From: Durusdinium trenchii
Taxonomy: Eukaryota; Sar; Dinophyceae; Suessiales; Symbiodiniaceae
Direction: 5' to 3'
Assembly (NCBI GenBank): GCA_963970005.1
Contig: CAXAMN010025694.1
Coordinates: forward strand, 26,737-90,736
Length of the DNA: 64,000 bases
This document shows positions 1 to 12,100 of the stretch, in pieces. Position 1 is the stretch's first letter. Every line of letters begins with the position of its first letter. The notes under the pieces are model-generated. The model had not been told where the DNA came from, made no database searches, and worked only from the letters and a program-made list of their open reading frames with translations. A program made the translations under genes and the position numbers.

Positions 1-1
1 A

Positions 2-244
2 AGCTTGGAAGTTTCAAGTGAGGCGGCGAAAGCAATGGCTAGGCCTGACAGGGATGAAGAAGAGGAGAACGAGGAAAGTGAAATTGAAAATAGTGAGAGC
101 GAAGATACAAGAGTTGGTAGGTACCTGAACGGCACGATGAGCGAGGTATCGGACCCGGAGATGTGGATGAACCTACATTATTTGTCATCTGGCTCCGGGA
201 GTGACAATGCAGAAGAGCAGCCAAGCGGGTCGACAGGACATTGA
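2..244 (+). CDS. C-terminal part of an acidic protein (partial)
   Basis: The frame is open from the left edge of the window and stops with TGA at 242-244. The encoded tail is strongly acidic (a run of Glu/Asp at about residues 18-35), then Ser/Gly-rich, with no hydrophobic segment. The only ATG sits inside the acidic part, so this is probably the last exon of a gene that starts outside the window. No family is recognised. The coding call rests on composition and the open frame only. Confidence 0.4.
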   Translation, partial: SLEVSSEAAKAMARPDRDEEEENEESEIENSESEDTRVGRYLNGTMSEVSDPEMWMNLHYLSSGSGSDNAEEQPSGSTGH

Positions 245-741
245 ATGTTGGATGTTGGTTGGACTTACAGTTTCAATGCATGTGGTAGGCTCGCTGACGC
301 ATCTGAACCAGCAGCCTACAATGGTAATGGAATGCTTTATTTCGGTGTAAGGCTGCGCCAGCTGAACCAACCTTACATTGATACACGTCATTTCTGGACA
401 CTACGAAGCATTTTGCGGTTTAGAATTCATGAAATCTTTTGTAGAAGTCGTACTGAAAGTACCGGAACCGCATGTACAAAGGGTACCCTGCAGGCAAGGC
501 AACAAGGGGCCTTAACCTATGTCGCATAGACGGTGCGATCCTTGTTGTCGAAAACAAAATTCGACTTAGCAACGTCGCAATTTTGAGGCGGCGTGTTAGA
601 CTTTGTGAACCTACTCAAGTGTAGTATCTGTTCATATCAGTCATACCGCTGTAGCGTGTGGGTCCAAAACAGGGGCGCTGCCTAACAAAATGAGAAAGAC
701 AACACCCTCAACACCAAGTTACTTTTTCCACAACATCAGCA
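245..741. other. Non-coding stretch, nothing recognised
   Basis: Short ORFs occur on both strands but none has convincing protein character or splice signals. I see no repeat or element boundary. Confidence 0.4.
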
Positions 742-1083
742 ATACCAAGAGAAACGACAAACCGCAGGGTGGGTAGACCAAGACTCTGCTGGACCACAAA
801 CAACATGAAAAAGGCCTGGGATATTGTGTGTACCAATAACCAAAGTCAGCCAAGACAACATTTCAACATGTATGATCGCAATATGAGAGAACAATTTATT
901 GCACAAACAAAGCAATATCAACCACCCTTTCACAAATATCTATTCAGAAAGCAGTCGCAAGAATCGCCTCTCAGTGTGAATATCCTCAATGTGCATCCCA
1001 ATTTGCGTCTCAATATGAAATCACCTCACCTTCACACTTCATGCATTGGCCTATTTGATCGCAGTCAATGGTGGGGACAGTGA
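742..1083 (+). pseudogene. LINE-type reverse transcriptase C-terminal remnant
   Basis: The frame from 742 reads through an Asn-Arg-Arg-Val-Gly-Arg-Pro-Arg-Leu segment followed by Trp and a Met-Lys-Lys-Ala-Trp helix. This is the typical end of non-LTR (LINE) reverse transcriptases, where a basic RRVGRP motif precedes a short Trp-containing tail. Only the tail is present: no YADD palm motif or endonuclease is seen upstream, so this is a 5'-truncated copy, as expected for LINE retroposition. The frame ends with TGA at about 1081. Which LINE clade it belongs to cannot be told. It could also be an unrelated basic ORF. Confidence 0.45.
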
Positions 1084-2469
1084 GTGTGCCCGTTAGCTTG
1101 TATATATGCATAGTTTCTGGAAGTAGGTTAGTGCCAACGGGGCCAACGACTTGTCGCCTTGATAGGTGGGATGGTTATGGCTTAAAAAAATATTTTTGTC
1201 ATCCTTGTTTTAGTCAGAGGTTGAGGTCACAATTTCTTTACAACTACTAATTCGCTAAAATCAATATTGCATTTATTTATGGCTTTGCTTTTTAAATGAG
1301 GACACTCTATCCACTCCAGGATGTTTATGATTGCGTGAAGTGCATGTCACAGGCTCCCTATTTTGTTTCGTCCGAGCAACGCACACCATTTTGTGATGCG
1401 CATTCTTGCCACCACAGTTTTGCGTTTTTGGCAATGTTTTGTTCTTGGTTTGCACAATGCTGGACCCATGACCACGGAGTCGAGTCACTGAGGCCGCTTC
1501 CTTGAAAAAAACAGTTTATTCAATCCTTTCAACCGTATACTTGCACACTGGCGGCGAAGCCGACATTGGTTTTTGTTGGGTTTGTTGTTGCTCATCAATC
1601 GGACGTCAATTTTGCCCAAAAGTTGGAATTGAGTGGATTAGTTACAAAAAATACATCCAAAATTTTACATAACCGCAGCACTAACATTGAATCAGGCATT
1701 GAGGTTGCTACGTGTGCTTTATGGCGTGCAATGTACTTGTACTGCAGTATTGTCCCTTAACGGTATCAAGGCGAAAATGTGGGAATCCGGGTTAGTTTGC
1801 GGGTGCATGCTGCGTGCCAGGCAGCAGGACAAACATGTCAATTCATTGTTTCATGAATTTTTCGGCTCACCAACGCCTGTCAGACATGTCATATCCTGCA
1901 ACCTTGCAAATCACGAGCATGCTGTTGCGTCTTGTGCAACTTTTTGTTTGACGTGGTTGGCAAAGCAGGTGACAAGATGAAACCACCCATATGAATGTTA
2001 CCTGTCATTATCATTTGAGCCTCCAGACATCCCCATCATCCCCACATTTGTCAATTCTTTAGGGCCCCAATCCTTGGGGCATGGCGGCAAGATTGACCTT
2101 CATCGAACCGTGCCATTTTCGATGAGATGGAAATGGTTTGTGCAGCAACTTTTTGGAGGGCTTCATCCAATTCCAGGCTTGGAAGGGGGATGGCGTGCTT
2201 TCTCTCTTCTTTTTAAAACGCCTTCGGCGTAGTTTGGTTGATGAGACGCTCATCCAAGTTTCGTTGCAGCAGAGTTTTTGTTGCTTTTGCCTCGCGGTGA
2301 AGTGGCCAGGTGCAAGCGCACTTGTGAAACAAGCTGGACATGATACGGCCAGTCTGTGTGGTGCTTCCCGCACAGACTTCCAGTCATTGCTGGGAGCATG
2401 TCCAGTTCCTTGACGCAACACACGTTCAGCTGATGTTTTTTGGGTGCATTCTACCGGGTGTGATTTGAA
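1084..2469. other. No convincing gene
   Basis: Overlapping ORFs of 60-120 codons on both strands around 2060-2420 have no recognisable domain or clear splice boundaries. No tandem or inverted repeat stands out. Confidence 0.35.
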
Positions 2470-3574
2470 GGCAATGAGTACTTTCTTCTATCTCAACACA
2501 ACAAACGTCCATGCCCCGAGCTCGCAAAGCGCTTGGCATCCGAGGTCTTGGTATACCGCGGGCTCATCAATCCAAAGCTCTGCCAAGAGTCGACGCAGAT
2601 TCTCCTTGAAGGACAACTCAAAGTCCTTTTACACAAAATCACGGGTTGCGAAACCCAAACTTCCAAGTTCTAGAAGCCAGAAACCCACTGTTCCTTCACA
2701 ACCTCGCCAGCCTGCGGATTTTTGTTGGTTTTGAGGACGCTTCGCTGAGTGGAGGCTCGGCCAAGATCCTGACGCTTGGGTGAAACGCTAAGCCTTGATT
2801 CGTTTTTTGCCGTGCGGTTGTGCAGGTGGAAGAGTCATTGGATACATCATCGGAACAAATCATCACCCGATGTCAGGGTTTTGGCCATACTGAGTGGTCT
2901 AGTTTCAAGTCAGCATGGTTTCGGAGCGTTTGGCACGGCCCTAGGATGCACCAGCCTCTGACTACACGAAGATTGGCTACACAAAAACCGATGTCCTGAT
3001 CCAAGAAGGCTGGATTCAACTCTGATGGACATCCAAGATGCGAAGGACGATACCCTCCTTGAAAGAATAATGTTTAATGTAGACTCTGGATTATCAAGCC
3101 CCCATATGAAGAGGATTTTCATATTGATCAAGAGGTTTTGCAATGCGTAGAGTGAGTGTTTTCACCACGTAAGCGGCTGGTCTTTCAGATGACAGGAGGG
3201 TCCTCCGAGTCGAAATCGGGGCGGCGTTCCATCCACGTTCCATCATCGAAACGACTTTGGAGAGTGTAGATTTTGAGAAAGATGACATCGAAGGACACCA
3301 ATTTCCTTTCTGCTTTACACCGATCGATGCTTTCGAAGAGAGAAGAGCCGAATCGGATTCCATGGAATGTGACTGGGCAGGTTTTCGCATGACTGCGACA
3401 AGTGCAGCGCCAGAGAAATACATTTCCAGCGCTTTGGAGACGACCAAGCTCCTGCAGAAAGCCCTTGGAGGTGTGGTGGGCCTCAAGCAATGCTTTTACA
3501 CGGCACACATGTTCCATGTTCCCTCCTGTTTTTCTGTGCAACTTTTTGAGCCCCCCGGCGGCAACATGATGTAG
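2470..3574 (+). CDS. Exon-like segments of an unrecognised plus-strand gene
   Basis: Three protein-like segments follow AG acceptors. At 2470-2670 a helical, Leu-rich stretch follows TTGAAG and ends at an in-frame TAG. At 2826-2944 a stretch begins with Val-Glu-Glu-Ser after a pyrimidine-rich TTGTGCAG. At 3189-3574 a charged stretch of about 128 codons follows CTTTCAG and ends in TAG. A weaker open piece lies at 3004-3150. Phases do not join simply, so either exons are missing from this reading or the gene is decayed. The minus strand of 3185-3643 is also open (152 codons) but less protein-like. No domain is recognised. Confidence 0.3.
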
Positions 3575-4913
3575 CTGCATGTTTTCTTGCATATGCTTCT
3601 TGCTCGGAACATTTCCACTCATTTTCTGCACCGCACGCTGCAACCTTCACCACACCAAACAAAGTGAGCATAAAAACAATCATTGAATGTAATCCTTGAG
3701 GTGATTTCTTCCATGCTTTGGCCAGCAAGTTTGCTCCTTTGGGCATCAGCCTGCAACTGGAGCAGTGTCCATTGTCACAGCGGCCCTTTTTGCCGTGCGT
3801 GGTGCGGCGAATGGAACCAGGCTAGCGGCTAGGAGAAGCAGTGAGTCACGGGAGAGACTCTTTTCCTGGTGTAAGCTGTTCGTGTGTGCCTGGTGGGGTC
3901 CGATTTCTTTAGATGTTCATTCATGTCAGAACTTAGATAGAACTTTCCAAACCAACCACTTTCCAACAAACTACACCAGGTCTGAACTGCTCTCTAATAT
4001 ATAAACCAACTTGAACTTGGAGTCACGAATTATCCTCCTATTGTTATGCGGTTATGCCCATCTGTGCTTTTTAGTGTCTTTGCCCCATGCCCTCGTCACC
4101 TCAAAACAATGAAGCGAAGACGTCTCCTCGATGCATTTGGCTCTTTAAACAAAAGCGCCGTGAAAACGCCGCGACCTGCATCCACGGCGGCACCTCCGTA
4201 AGCCTCGCAACGGTGGCACCTCGCGCGGCTCCCGCGATCCGCGGTCCGACGACGGTCGGTCGTCCGACGGTCGATGCGCCTGTGCCGACGAGTTCGGCCT
4301 TCACTGAGAGCGGTACCGAGCTGCACCCACATCCCTCCCAATGCGGCGAGCTTCACCCAGTGAGTTCTATTGGCTATGCGTTGCCTCAGCCATGCATAGC
4401 CATGCCACCCTACACAGTAAGTCATAATATGTTGTGCTTGTGTGACTCAAACTCAGATCGATTCAAACACAAGCTTTGTTTCCTGGCGATAATGACCTCT
4501 CCTCTAGCCTAGACATAATTCGCATATATACAGCAAATAGTACTTGCAGTTCACATGTGCTGTGGTTAATAAAGCAGCGCAGCTTCTGTGCGGGTGGATT
4601 TGCGTGCAACGCGCATTACATGCATTACACAGACCCTCAATCATGCTTTCGTCGACTGTGTTAAGAGCAAACATATCCGCTTTCTTTGGAGTGATCAGTA
4701 GTCTCCATGTGATTTGGCGACTTGCTCTCCTAAGCTGCACAGTGCCTTACTAGAGGTGGCCGCCGCAAAGAGGGTAACATACACATGGATACAGTTGTGC
4801 CTGGAAGCACCTTGTCTTTGAATGTGCGCTTTGGTGGCAATCATTGCACTCTCAAACATGTTTAAGAAAGATGGCAAAGGAGGTCGGTTATTGCCTGCAT
4901 GCTGCTCATCCAG
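3575..4913. other. No convincing gene
   Basis: A GC-rich patch lies at about 4190-4330, where CGGTC/GACCG-type dinucleotide runs open several frames on both strands. The remainder shows no exon-like segment or repeat. Confidence 0.35.
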
Positions 4914-5503
4914 GTATTTGAATGTTCCGGAGATGTCTGGCGGAGAGCTAGTCCTTTATCCCATTCGCAAGGATTCTTTGCAGCGATTCTTGTGTTTTGG
5001 CTGCGCTGACATGTCCTTTCTTCGTTGATCAAGAGTGAAGGATTGCTTCATGAACGTAAGCCTGCTTGTTCCTACAAAAGTTCCCAATGGAGCTAGAAAG
5101 ACTTTCACTTGCAATTCTAACGCTTGCTTTCTTTCGCATGCAGATGGATTTGCCCCAGACGTGAGCAGGTATGTATGTAATTTTTACATATCGCGGACAG
5201 TGACCACAGCTGAGACCACAGATTCTTTACTCCAAAGCTGAGAGAACTCGTGTGCCAAGGAACTCCCATTTCTTTGAGACCATTGATTTGCAAAACTTCT
5301 TTCCAGACAAAGAGTTCTACACGAAGGACTGCCATGTGCAATGTGCCAGTCTGGAGTAGAAATGCCACAGAAGGAGCAGATATGACACTAGCAAGTCACC
5401 GCGACATGCTCATGGTGTTCGTGGATTCTCATCCTCATGAAACATTTGAAGTTTGCAGAATTTGCTCAACCTACAGGCAAATTCTCCGATTATGTTTTGA
5501 CTG
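4914..5503 (+). CDS. Possible 2-oxoglutarate/Fe(II) oxygenase exons
   Basis: After an AG acceptor at 4912-4913 the frame reads Tyr-Leu-Asn, then Gly-Gly-Glu-Leu-Val-Leu-Tyr-Pro. This matches the YLN...GGEL..YP strand typical of prolyl-4-hydroxylase-like 2OG-Fe(II) dioxygenases. At about 5386-5450 a second segment reads Asp-Met-Leu-Met-Val-Phe followed by His-Pro-His-Glu, resembling the D.LL.F....HE strand that supplies the distal metal-binding His. A protein-like piece at about 5237-5349 lies between them. The N-terminal HxD iron-binding motif was not found, and exon joins are not established. If real, the product would hydroxylate a protein or small substrate using 2-oxoglutarate and O2. This is inference from two short motifs. 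Confidence 0.33.
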
Positions 5504-6165
5504 AGTCGCGTTCAGCTTCGCCTTCTTTTTGGAGGAGATGCTGAAAGAAGTCGAACCGATTGTGACGACCTGAGCTGCGTTTTGCTCAGGTGATTTTTCC
5601 TGTGATCCCTCAGTATCAAACTGATACCTCGGTATCCAGTCTGCAGAGTGCCCGTTTTGCAGGCGGCGATGACAGGTCTAGGGACGTGCTCATCTCATGG
5701 CACAGACCATGTTTTCATCCCAAAATCTAGGTCTACTCTCCTGCCACGGGAGACGTGGTTTTCATCGACGCAGCCTTAGCTTCACCCGAGAGCATCCCCA
5801 TAATTTGCCCAGCAAAACGAGAGCATGTTTTGCAGTTCCCTTTGTTGCAATCTGAACAAATTCATGCAGTTTGTGAGCGGGTATATAGCTAGCTAAGTAG
5901 CTTGTGGAATGCCTCTGTGCCTTTGGCTCGAGCCAGATATCATTTGGTTGAGATTGTTGGTGGAAGTGTCGCCAACTACCATGGGCACAATGGAGGAGAA
6001 CAAAAGCAATGTGTTGCCTTACCTGGATTTCATTTGGTAAGGCCAAACAATTTGGCACAATTCATCCATTGAATGGGACAAGCTTGGACGGATCTCAGAT
6101 CACGTTGAAACCGAGTGTGTGCGTAAGTCTGTGCTTAGACGTCTAAGCCTTTACGTGCCTGCAAA

Positions 6166-9100
6166 AGCTTGAGGAGCAGCTGAAAGCTTTGGAAGCACGA
6201 GTGGCCGCGCTTGAGGCGAGGAAACGGGGAGGACGAAACTTGCGGCTGACTGTTCTTTTCGAAGGCTGGAATACCCAATTCTTCGGTGTCGGCAGTTCCG
6301 GCTCCAAGTGTTCTTCGGTGTCGGAGTACGTCGTCCTTCGCCCTCCTCCTGGATGTTCGGTGGACGAAGGCCCCAGAGGATGCCGGTGTGCTGCCCGCAC
6401 GTAAAGCTGGGACCGATGCGCAGATCATGAAGATGCTCTGCCCAAACCCTCGGGGTCTGTCGGAGCAGAAACTGCATCACAGAAACCGGGTGATATAGGC
6501 ACACTTTTTGGGTGCCAGATGCACCAGGAAACACTGCTCAAGCCTGCTTGTTTCTTATTTGTTTAAAGCATTGTTTGTTTCGGCATGTGTTTGGCGGCTC
6601 AGTCTCTTGACCATTCTTTTTGCTGCTGAGGAAGGTGGCTACGCGTTTGCAAGACTTTGAATCTCAGATAACGGCTCAGCTGAGCAACCTGCAAACTGAC
6701 TTTGACAAAAAGTTATCCCATGTCAATCGAGGCAGGAAGGGCACACTGTTGCTTCAGTGGGCATCAATGTTCAGACCAAATGGATTTGTAGAAATCCTGT
6801 ACACTTTGTGAATGGTCAACTTGCTGTTCCTCAACTGTGTGTCCAACGCAGAGGACATATGCTATTTACCATCGAAAAGCTGCTTGCAGGAGCTGCTGCA
6901 ACAAAGCCAATTGATGGTGCTGCGGGTTCTGCTGGATTGGACACAATGGCCGAAGACCTGGACCAGTTGAAGTGTCTTCGCTTTTCAAGAGATCAGTTGG
7001 GTGCTGTCTGTGTCTGACACCTCCTCCGGGTAAACGCCACCCCGGAACGAAGCCGCCGTGCGACCGAACTCCGCAGTCGGACCGGTCCGGGGCCCCTAGT
7101 AGCTTCTTGTTACTACTTGTAAGGCACTTGTTACTACTAGCGTGGCACCTTGTTACTAGCGTCCTTGCTACTAGCAGTGCCCTTCGCTACTTCTTGCTAG
7201 TAGCCATGCCCTTAGCTAATAGTAGCGTCCTTGCTAGTAGCGATGCCCTTAGCTACTAGTACAAAACATTTTGTGGTAATTACAATTGCTGGAACCTTTT
7301 CGCTCAGCCACTCAGCAATTGCTGCGACATTGGATGTTTGCAAGGTATGATGTGGGAGAACTCAAGGACCTGCTGGGGAACAATAAAGGTGCCGCTGGCA
7401 TGTTGTGTGCAAGATCCCGGCTTCTTGTGTTCAACAGGGTCCGCGCTTGGAGCTTCTTGTTCGCTCCAAACCGGTGTACTCCGCTGATTTCAAGCTGAAG
7501 CTATTGCAAACGCACACACACATATTATATATAATGATATATAGTTGAAATTGTTTGAAGGTGAAGTGAATCACATCCGCCGCATTGTCCTTGCATGCGA
7601 GAGGGAGTCTTGGATCAGAGTACTGAGGATATGCTGAATGCACACATCATGATTTACAGAAATCTGGTGCATGTTTCTTGTGCATGTTGTTCTTTGTGGA
7701 CAACTCCGAATTGTACGATACACGATATATACGTAAGCTAAGAAGTCAGTTGATTCTGCCATGGCATCATGGCAAGACAAATTCTTGAAGCCCGTCACTG
7801 AGGACATGGAGGACTTTACAGCTGCAATGGACGCAGTCAATGTGGACTTGGATGAGTTTCTGAGCAGATATTGGCTAACGTGGTTAGCGTATGTTAACGT
7901 GAGATTACACCTGAAACCGAAGAGCAGAGATTCATTCGTTCCTTCGTTCCTTCGTTCCTTCGTTCCTTCGTTCCTTCGTTCGTTTGCTCGTTCGTTCGTT
8001 CGTTCGTTCGTTCGTTCTCTCGCTCGTTCGTTCGTTCGTTCATTCATTCATTTCATCCAATGACTCTCTCCGAAGAAGTCTCTCCGAACTCGAACTCTCA
8101 GGATGCGTGCTCGTGTGGATGCCACCCACTCGATTATCACCAGCCGCCAGCGCGTGGAAGCCACCATGACGGCAGAGATCTCCACCATGAGGCCACGTCC
8201 GATGCGACCCGTCCGTCCGTCGGTGAGCGGACGTCAGCTGGTGCTGGTGCTGGTGCTGTGCGGAGCCTGCTGGTGCTGGTGAATCCCTGTGCTCGTCCTT
8301 TGCATGGATGTGAAGGGAACGTTCGAGCATTTGGTCAGACCCGAATTATGACCGCAAGACTTCACTCAAAGGTAATGAGGATTGAGAAACTGCTAAAACA
8401 ATCTAAAACACCAAAGGGTTGGCGTGAAGACATTTGATTTGGTCTGACATGTCCGAAGGCTTGATATCGGCGACATCCAAGAGGCCCTGAAGAACCACGA
8501 CTCCTGGATGGAGGATGTGTCCAACACCTTGCAGCAGATGCAAGAGAAGGAGGAAAACCTCACGGAGGATATCATCAACCTCAAAAACGAGATGTGCACC
8601 AAACTGGACACGAAGGCTGGGAGACCTTGGACCATTTGGGACCAAAGAAAGAGCCTTCAAGGACACTGACACCATGCCATAAAACTGGCTATGCCATATG
8701 CCCCTGGTTTCAAACTGACCAGTTGCTCCGATATTCTCGAAATCGTATGTCCCTGAGTCCGCGGGTTCGAATAACTAGATGTTTCCAGACGTGTAGATGT
8801 TGAATAGTCCAATCCCTCAATTGGGTAGAAATACTTGATTCTAAGAGAAGCTATGGGTCTGAGGCTCAAAGACGTTCCTTTCTCAGTTCCTTTCGCTGTT
8901 GAAACACCATTTGCCGGTTCATTTGGCCATGGAATCGTCCAGAGAAGGACAGACATTGAGACAGTGGAATGAAGAGTTGTGAGACTGAACAGAAATCCTC
9001 CCTTGGATTCCCTTGGAATAGTCAACTCCACAGTTCACTCACGGGTCCCTGTCCGGACCAGTGGTTGAAGCGAACGAAACATCTTATTTGTCGAACTTGT

Positions 9101-12100
9101 TATGCGGGTTTGTTTTCGCCAGTGTTCGGCCAGTTTCATTTTATTGAAGCTTTTCAACTCTGCTTTGTAACGGGTGATTGCAAACCCTCCCAATCCAGAA
9201 CCGAAGAGCCTCTGTGTTTCATTGCAAAAAGTGTGAGGTGGACAACGTGGCCTGGAAGGAGGCAAATGATGACCTGGATGCTGCAATCAAGACTGTTGCA
9301 TGGCTGCTCTTAGACATTGAACGCCAGAGATGGACATACAGCATAGTCACAAATTTTAGCACCAGCTAGCTGGAGACGACTTTGCCGCGCATTCGCAAAG
9401 CCTGGACGTATATTTTGCTAATGCACAAGAAACAATGTAAGATCACGCATTGAATTGCAGGTCCCCAGGCAGGTCAAGCTCCCTGGAGTCCAGTTGCAGT
9501 ACCCATTCACCCTCACCCCAACTCACCTGTTTCCCCTCGAAGAACATGAGGCTGTTGAGCTTTACACCATGCCCCGCCACCGAGGTCCGTGACATGGTGT
9601 CATCCCTTCGCTTGGATGTGGATGCCCGCCGCCGCAAAGTGGATGAGATCCTGGCCACAGTGCGTCACCAGGATGAAGAGTCAACGCAGGTCTGTTCTAA
9701 CTAGCGAAGGGCAGAGGCAACGGCCTGCAGTGCCTGCAGTGGAAGGACGGGAGGGTTCAAAACTAATTGGACTTGTTTGGTCCAAGCTGGTTTGAGGATG
9801 CCCACCAGTTTTCACGACCATGCACGAACAAGACCTGGCGACGAGGTCATGACATCACTGCTGTGGAGACCAACCTAGAGAAGTCCAAGGCGAAGATCAC
9901 CAGTGACACTGATCAGGCGCGTTCGAGGGCCCGTCTCCGAGTCCTCCGCGTCTCCTGGGTCCTCCACGGTGCAGGACGATCACTTGTTGAAACACTGGCT
10001 CAAATTGGGTGCCTGTAGCCTGTGTTCTGGTTTACATACGGTCTACATGCCAGTCGATGCCAGCTCTTGCTGACCCCACGCTCTTCAGGCGGTGAATGCC
10101 CTGAATGGTCGCATTGACTTCACGAACAAGGAGGGTATTTGGCCGTTGAGGTGATCACCGCATTTCGGGTGGATTGGCTCCCGAAACTTGCACCAATTGT
10201 GTGGGAGTCATTCATGAAACTATCAAGCTTAGGGAGTCACTGCAGCCCGGAGTTGTTCCAAGAATGGACTGAGCAGGTTCGGGGAGTGTTCAAGTTTGTT
10301 CCAGCCAGAAGTCTTCAGAAATTTGCCATGTTGGAAGGAGGAATTTTTGTTCGTTCAGCACATTCCAGTTTTGTTTAAGGGTCCCAAAAGTGGAAGTTTC
10401 TGAGCTGGTTTTGGAAATGGACATAGTGTTCCCCACTGGAACTGGATCAGGAACTGGAACTGGAAGTCCCCTCCACCAAAAAAACCTTTTCTGATAGCAA
10501 TTGCAATGCAGTTCGAGAAGTGGAACTGGATCCGGATCTAGCACTGGAACTGGATCTGGAACTGGAACTGGATCTGAAAGTGCAACTCCCCCCCCCCGAA
10601 GAAATATTTCGTCTTTACAAGAGGCATTGCAATGTAGTTGTAGAGCTGTCACTGGAACTGGATCCGGATCTAGAACTGGAACTGGATCAGGAACTGGAAC
10701 TGGAAGCCCCCCCCCCACGAAAAAAATATTAGTTCGAGAACTGGAAGTGGAACTGGATCCGGATCTAGCACTGGAACTGGATCTGGAACTGGATCAGGAA
10801 GTGGACACCCCCCCCCGCCGCCTGAAAAAGAAAAACTTGTGTCTTTGCCACAGGTATTGCAATGCAGTCATAGAGCTGCAAGTGGACATGGATCCGGATC
10901 TAGATCTGGAACTGGAACTGGATCTCGAACTGGAACTGGCACCCCCCCTCCGCAAGATAGATGCTGTGACCACTAGATCTGGAACTGGAACTGGATCTGG
11001 AACTGGAACCCCCCCTCCCCAGTGACCGCTGGATCTGGAACTGGAACTGGATTGGGAGGTTACACAAGCTCGTGGGAGATTCTACCCACAGCGCCGTTTG
11101 AGAACATCATTTGGGAAATTTTATTTGCGCTTATTGTTTGAAGGAATGAAAGAGCTCACATCTCAATCACATATGACCAGAAACCACAGTGGTTGATGGT
11201 CTCAGCCATACCGTAAACCTCAGCTACAGTTGTCACCAGAAGTCACCACAGATAGCGCGCAGATAGCGAATCACCACATTGGACACACATCACACATCAC
11301 AGATGAATACTAGAGGTCAGGAGAAACCACCACAAACCGCCACATGTTCAAAGCACCAAAACTACAAGGAGTGGCTCGCGCCATCACCGAAGGTCTCAAG
11401 CAACTGTCATGTCAACAGGAAACCGTACATCTCCACAAGTCAACGCAAGCACGTATCACTGCAGGTGTATCACTAGAAAACGCCACAGACTGCCGCGCTT
11501 TGCGTCAAAGTCATCGGCCAGAACAGATTCCGGCACAGCACAAATGCTGCACATCGACAAAGTATGGCGAGCCATGCAACAGCAAACTTGATACATACTA
11601 AATGAATCACTGATTCCGGCATCGACCGGAACTGGGGTGGCGCATCGACCGGTCGGAACATGTTTTGTGCGTTGGACTCCCTTTGGACCGTTGGACCAAA
11701 ACACCACTGGACCTATGCAAGACTAGGAGCAAGGACGCTACGAATGGGGCGCCTGGCATCGCTACTAGGAACAAGTGCATCGCTACTAGGGGCTCAAGTG
11801 CCTTACTAGTAACACTGTTTTCTATTAGAAACAACAAGAAGTAAATTGTAGCTTATTGTAGTAGTAACAATGTTTGCTTAGAATTAGAAGAATTACACCT
11901 GGACCTGTCTTTGGCGCTGTAAGACGGAGAGAGCGCTGGAGTCCACCGCCAGACGACGATTGACCGTTCCGAGACGGGAAGATCTCGTCTGCAGGACCTG
12001 GCTGCTACACAAGAGAGTCTCCATACCACACAGAACTCCTTGTCCGATTGCTTCAATGAGGTGGGATGTCCGGACACCTGAACATGTCTTTATAAAATGT

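Noticed and set aside
3185-3643. 152-codon minus-strand ORF
   Set aside because: The plus strand of the same stretch has a pyrimidine-rich acceptor and more protein-like content. Neither is certain.
10501-11025. 174-codon ORF of Gly-Thr-Gly-Ser type
   Set aside because: Pure translation of the hexamer minisatellite.
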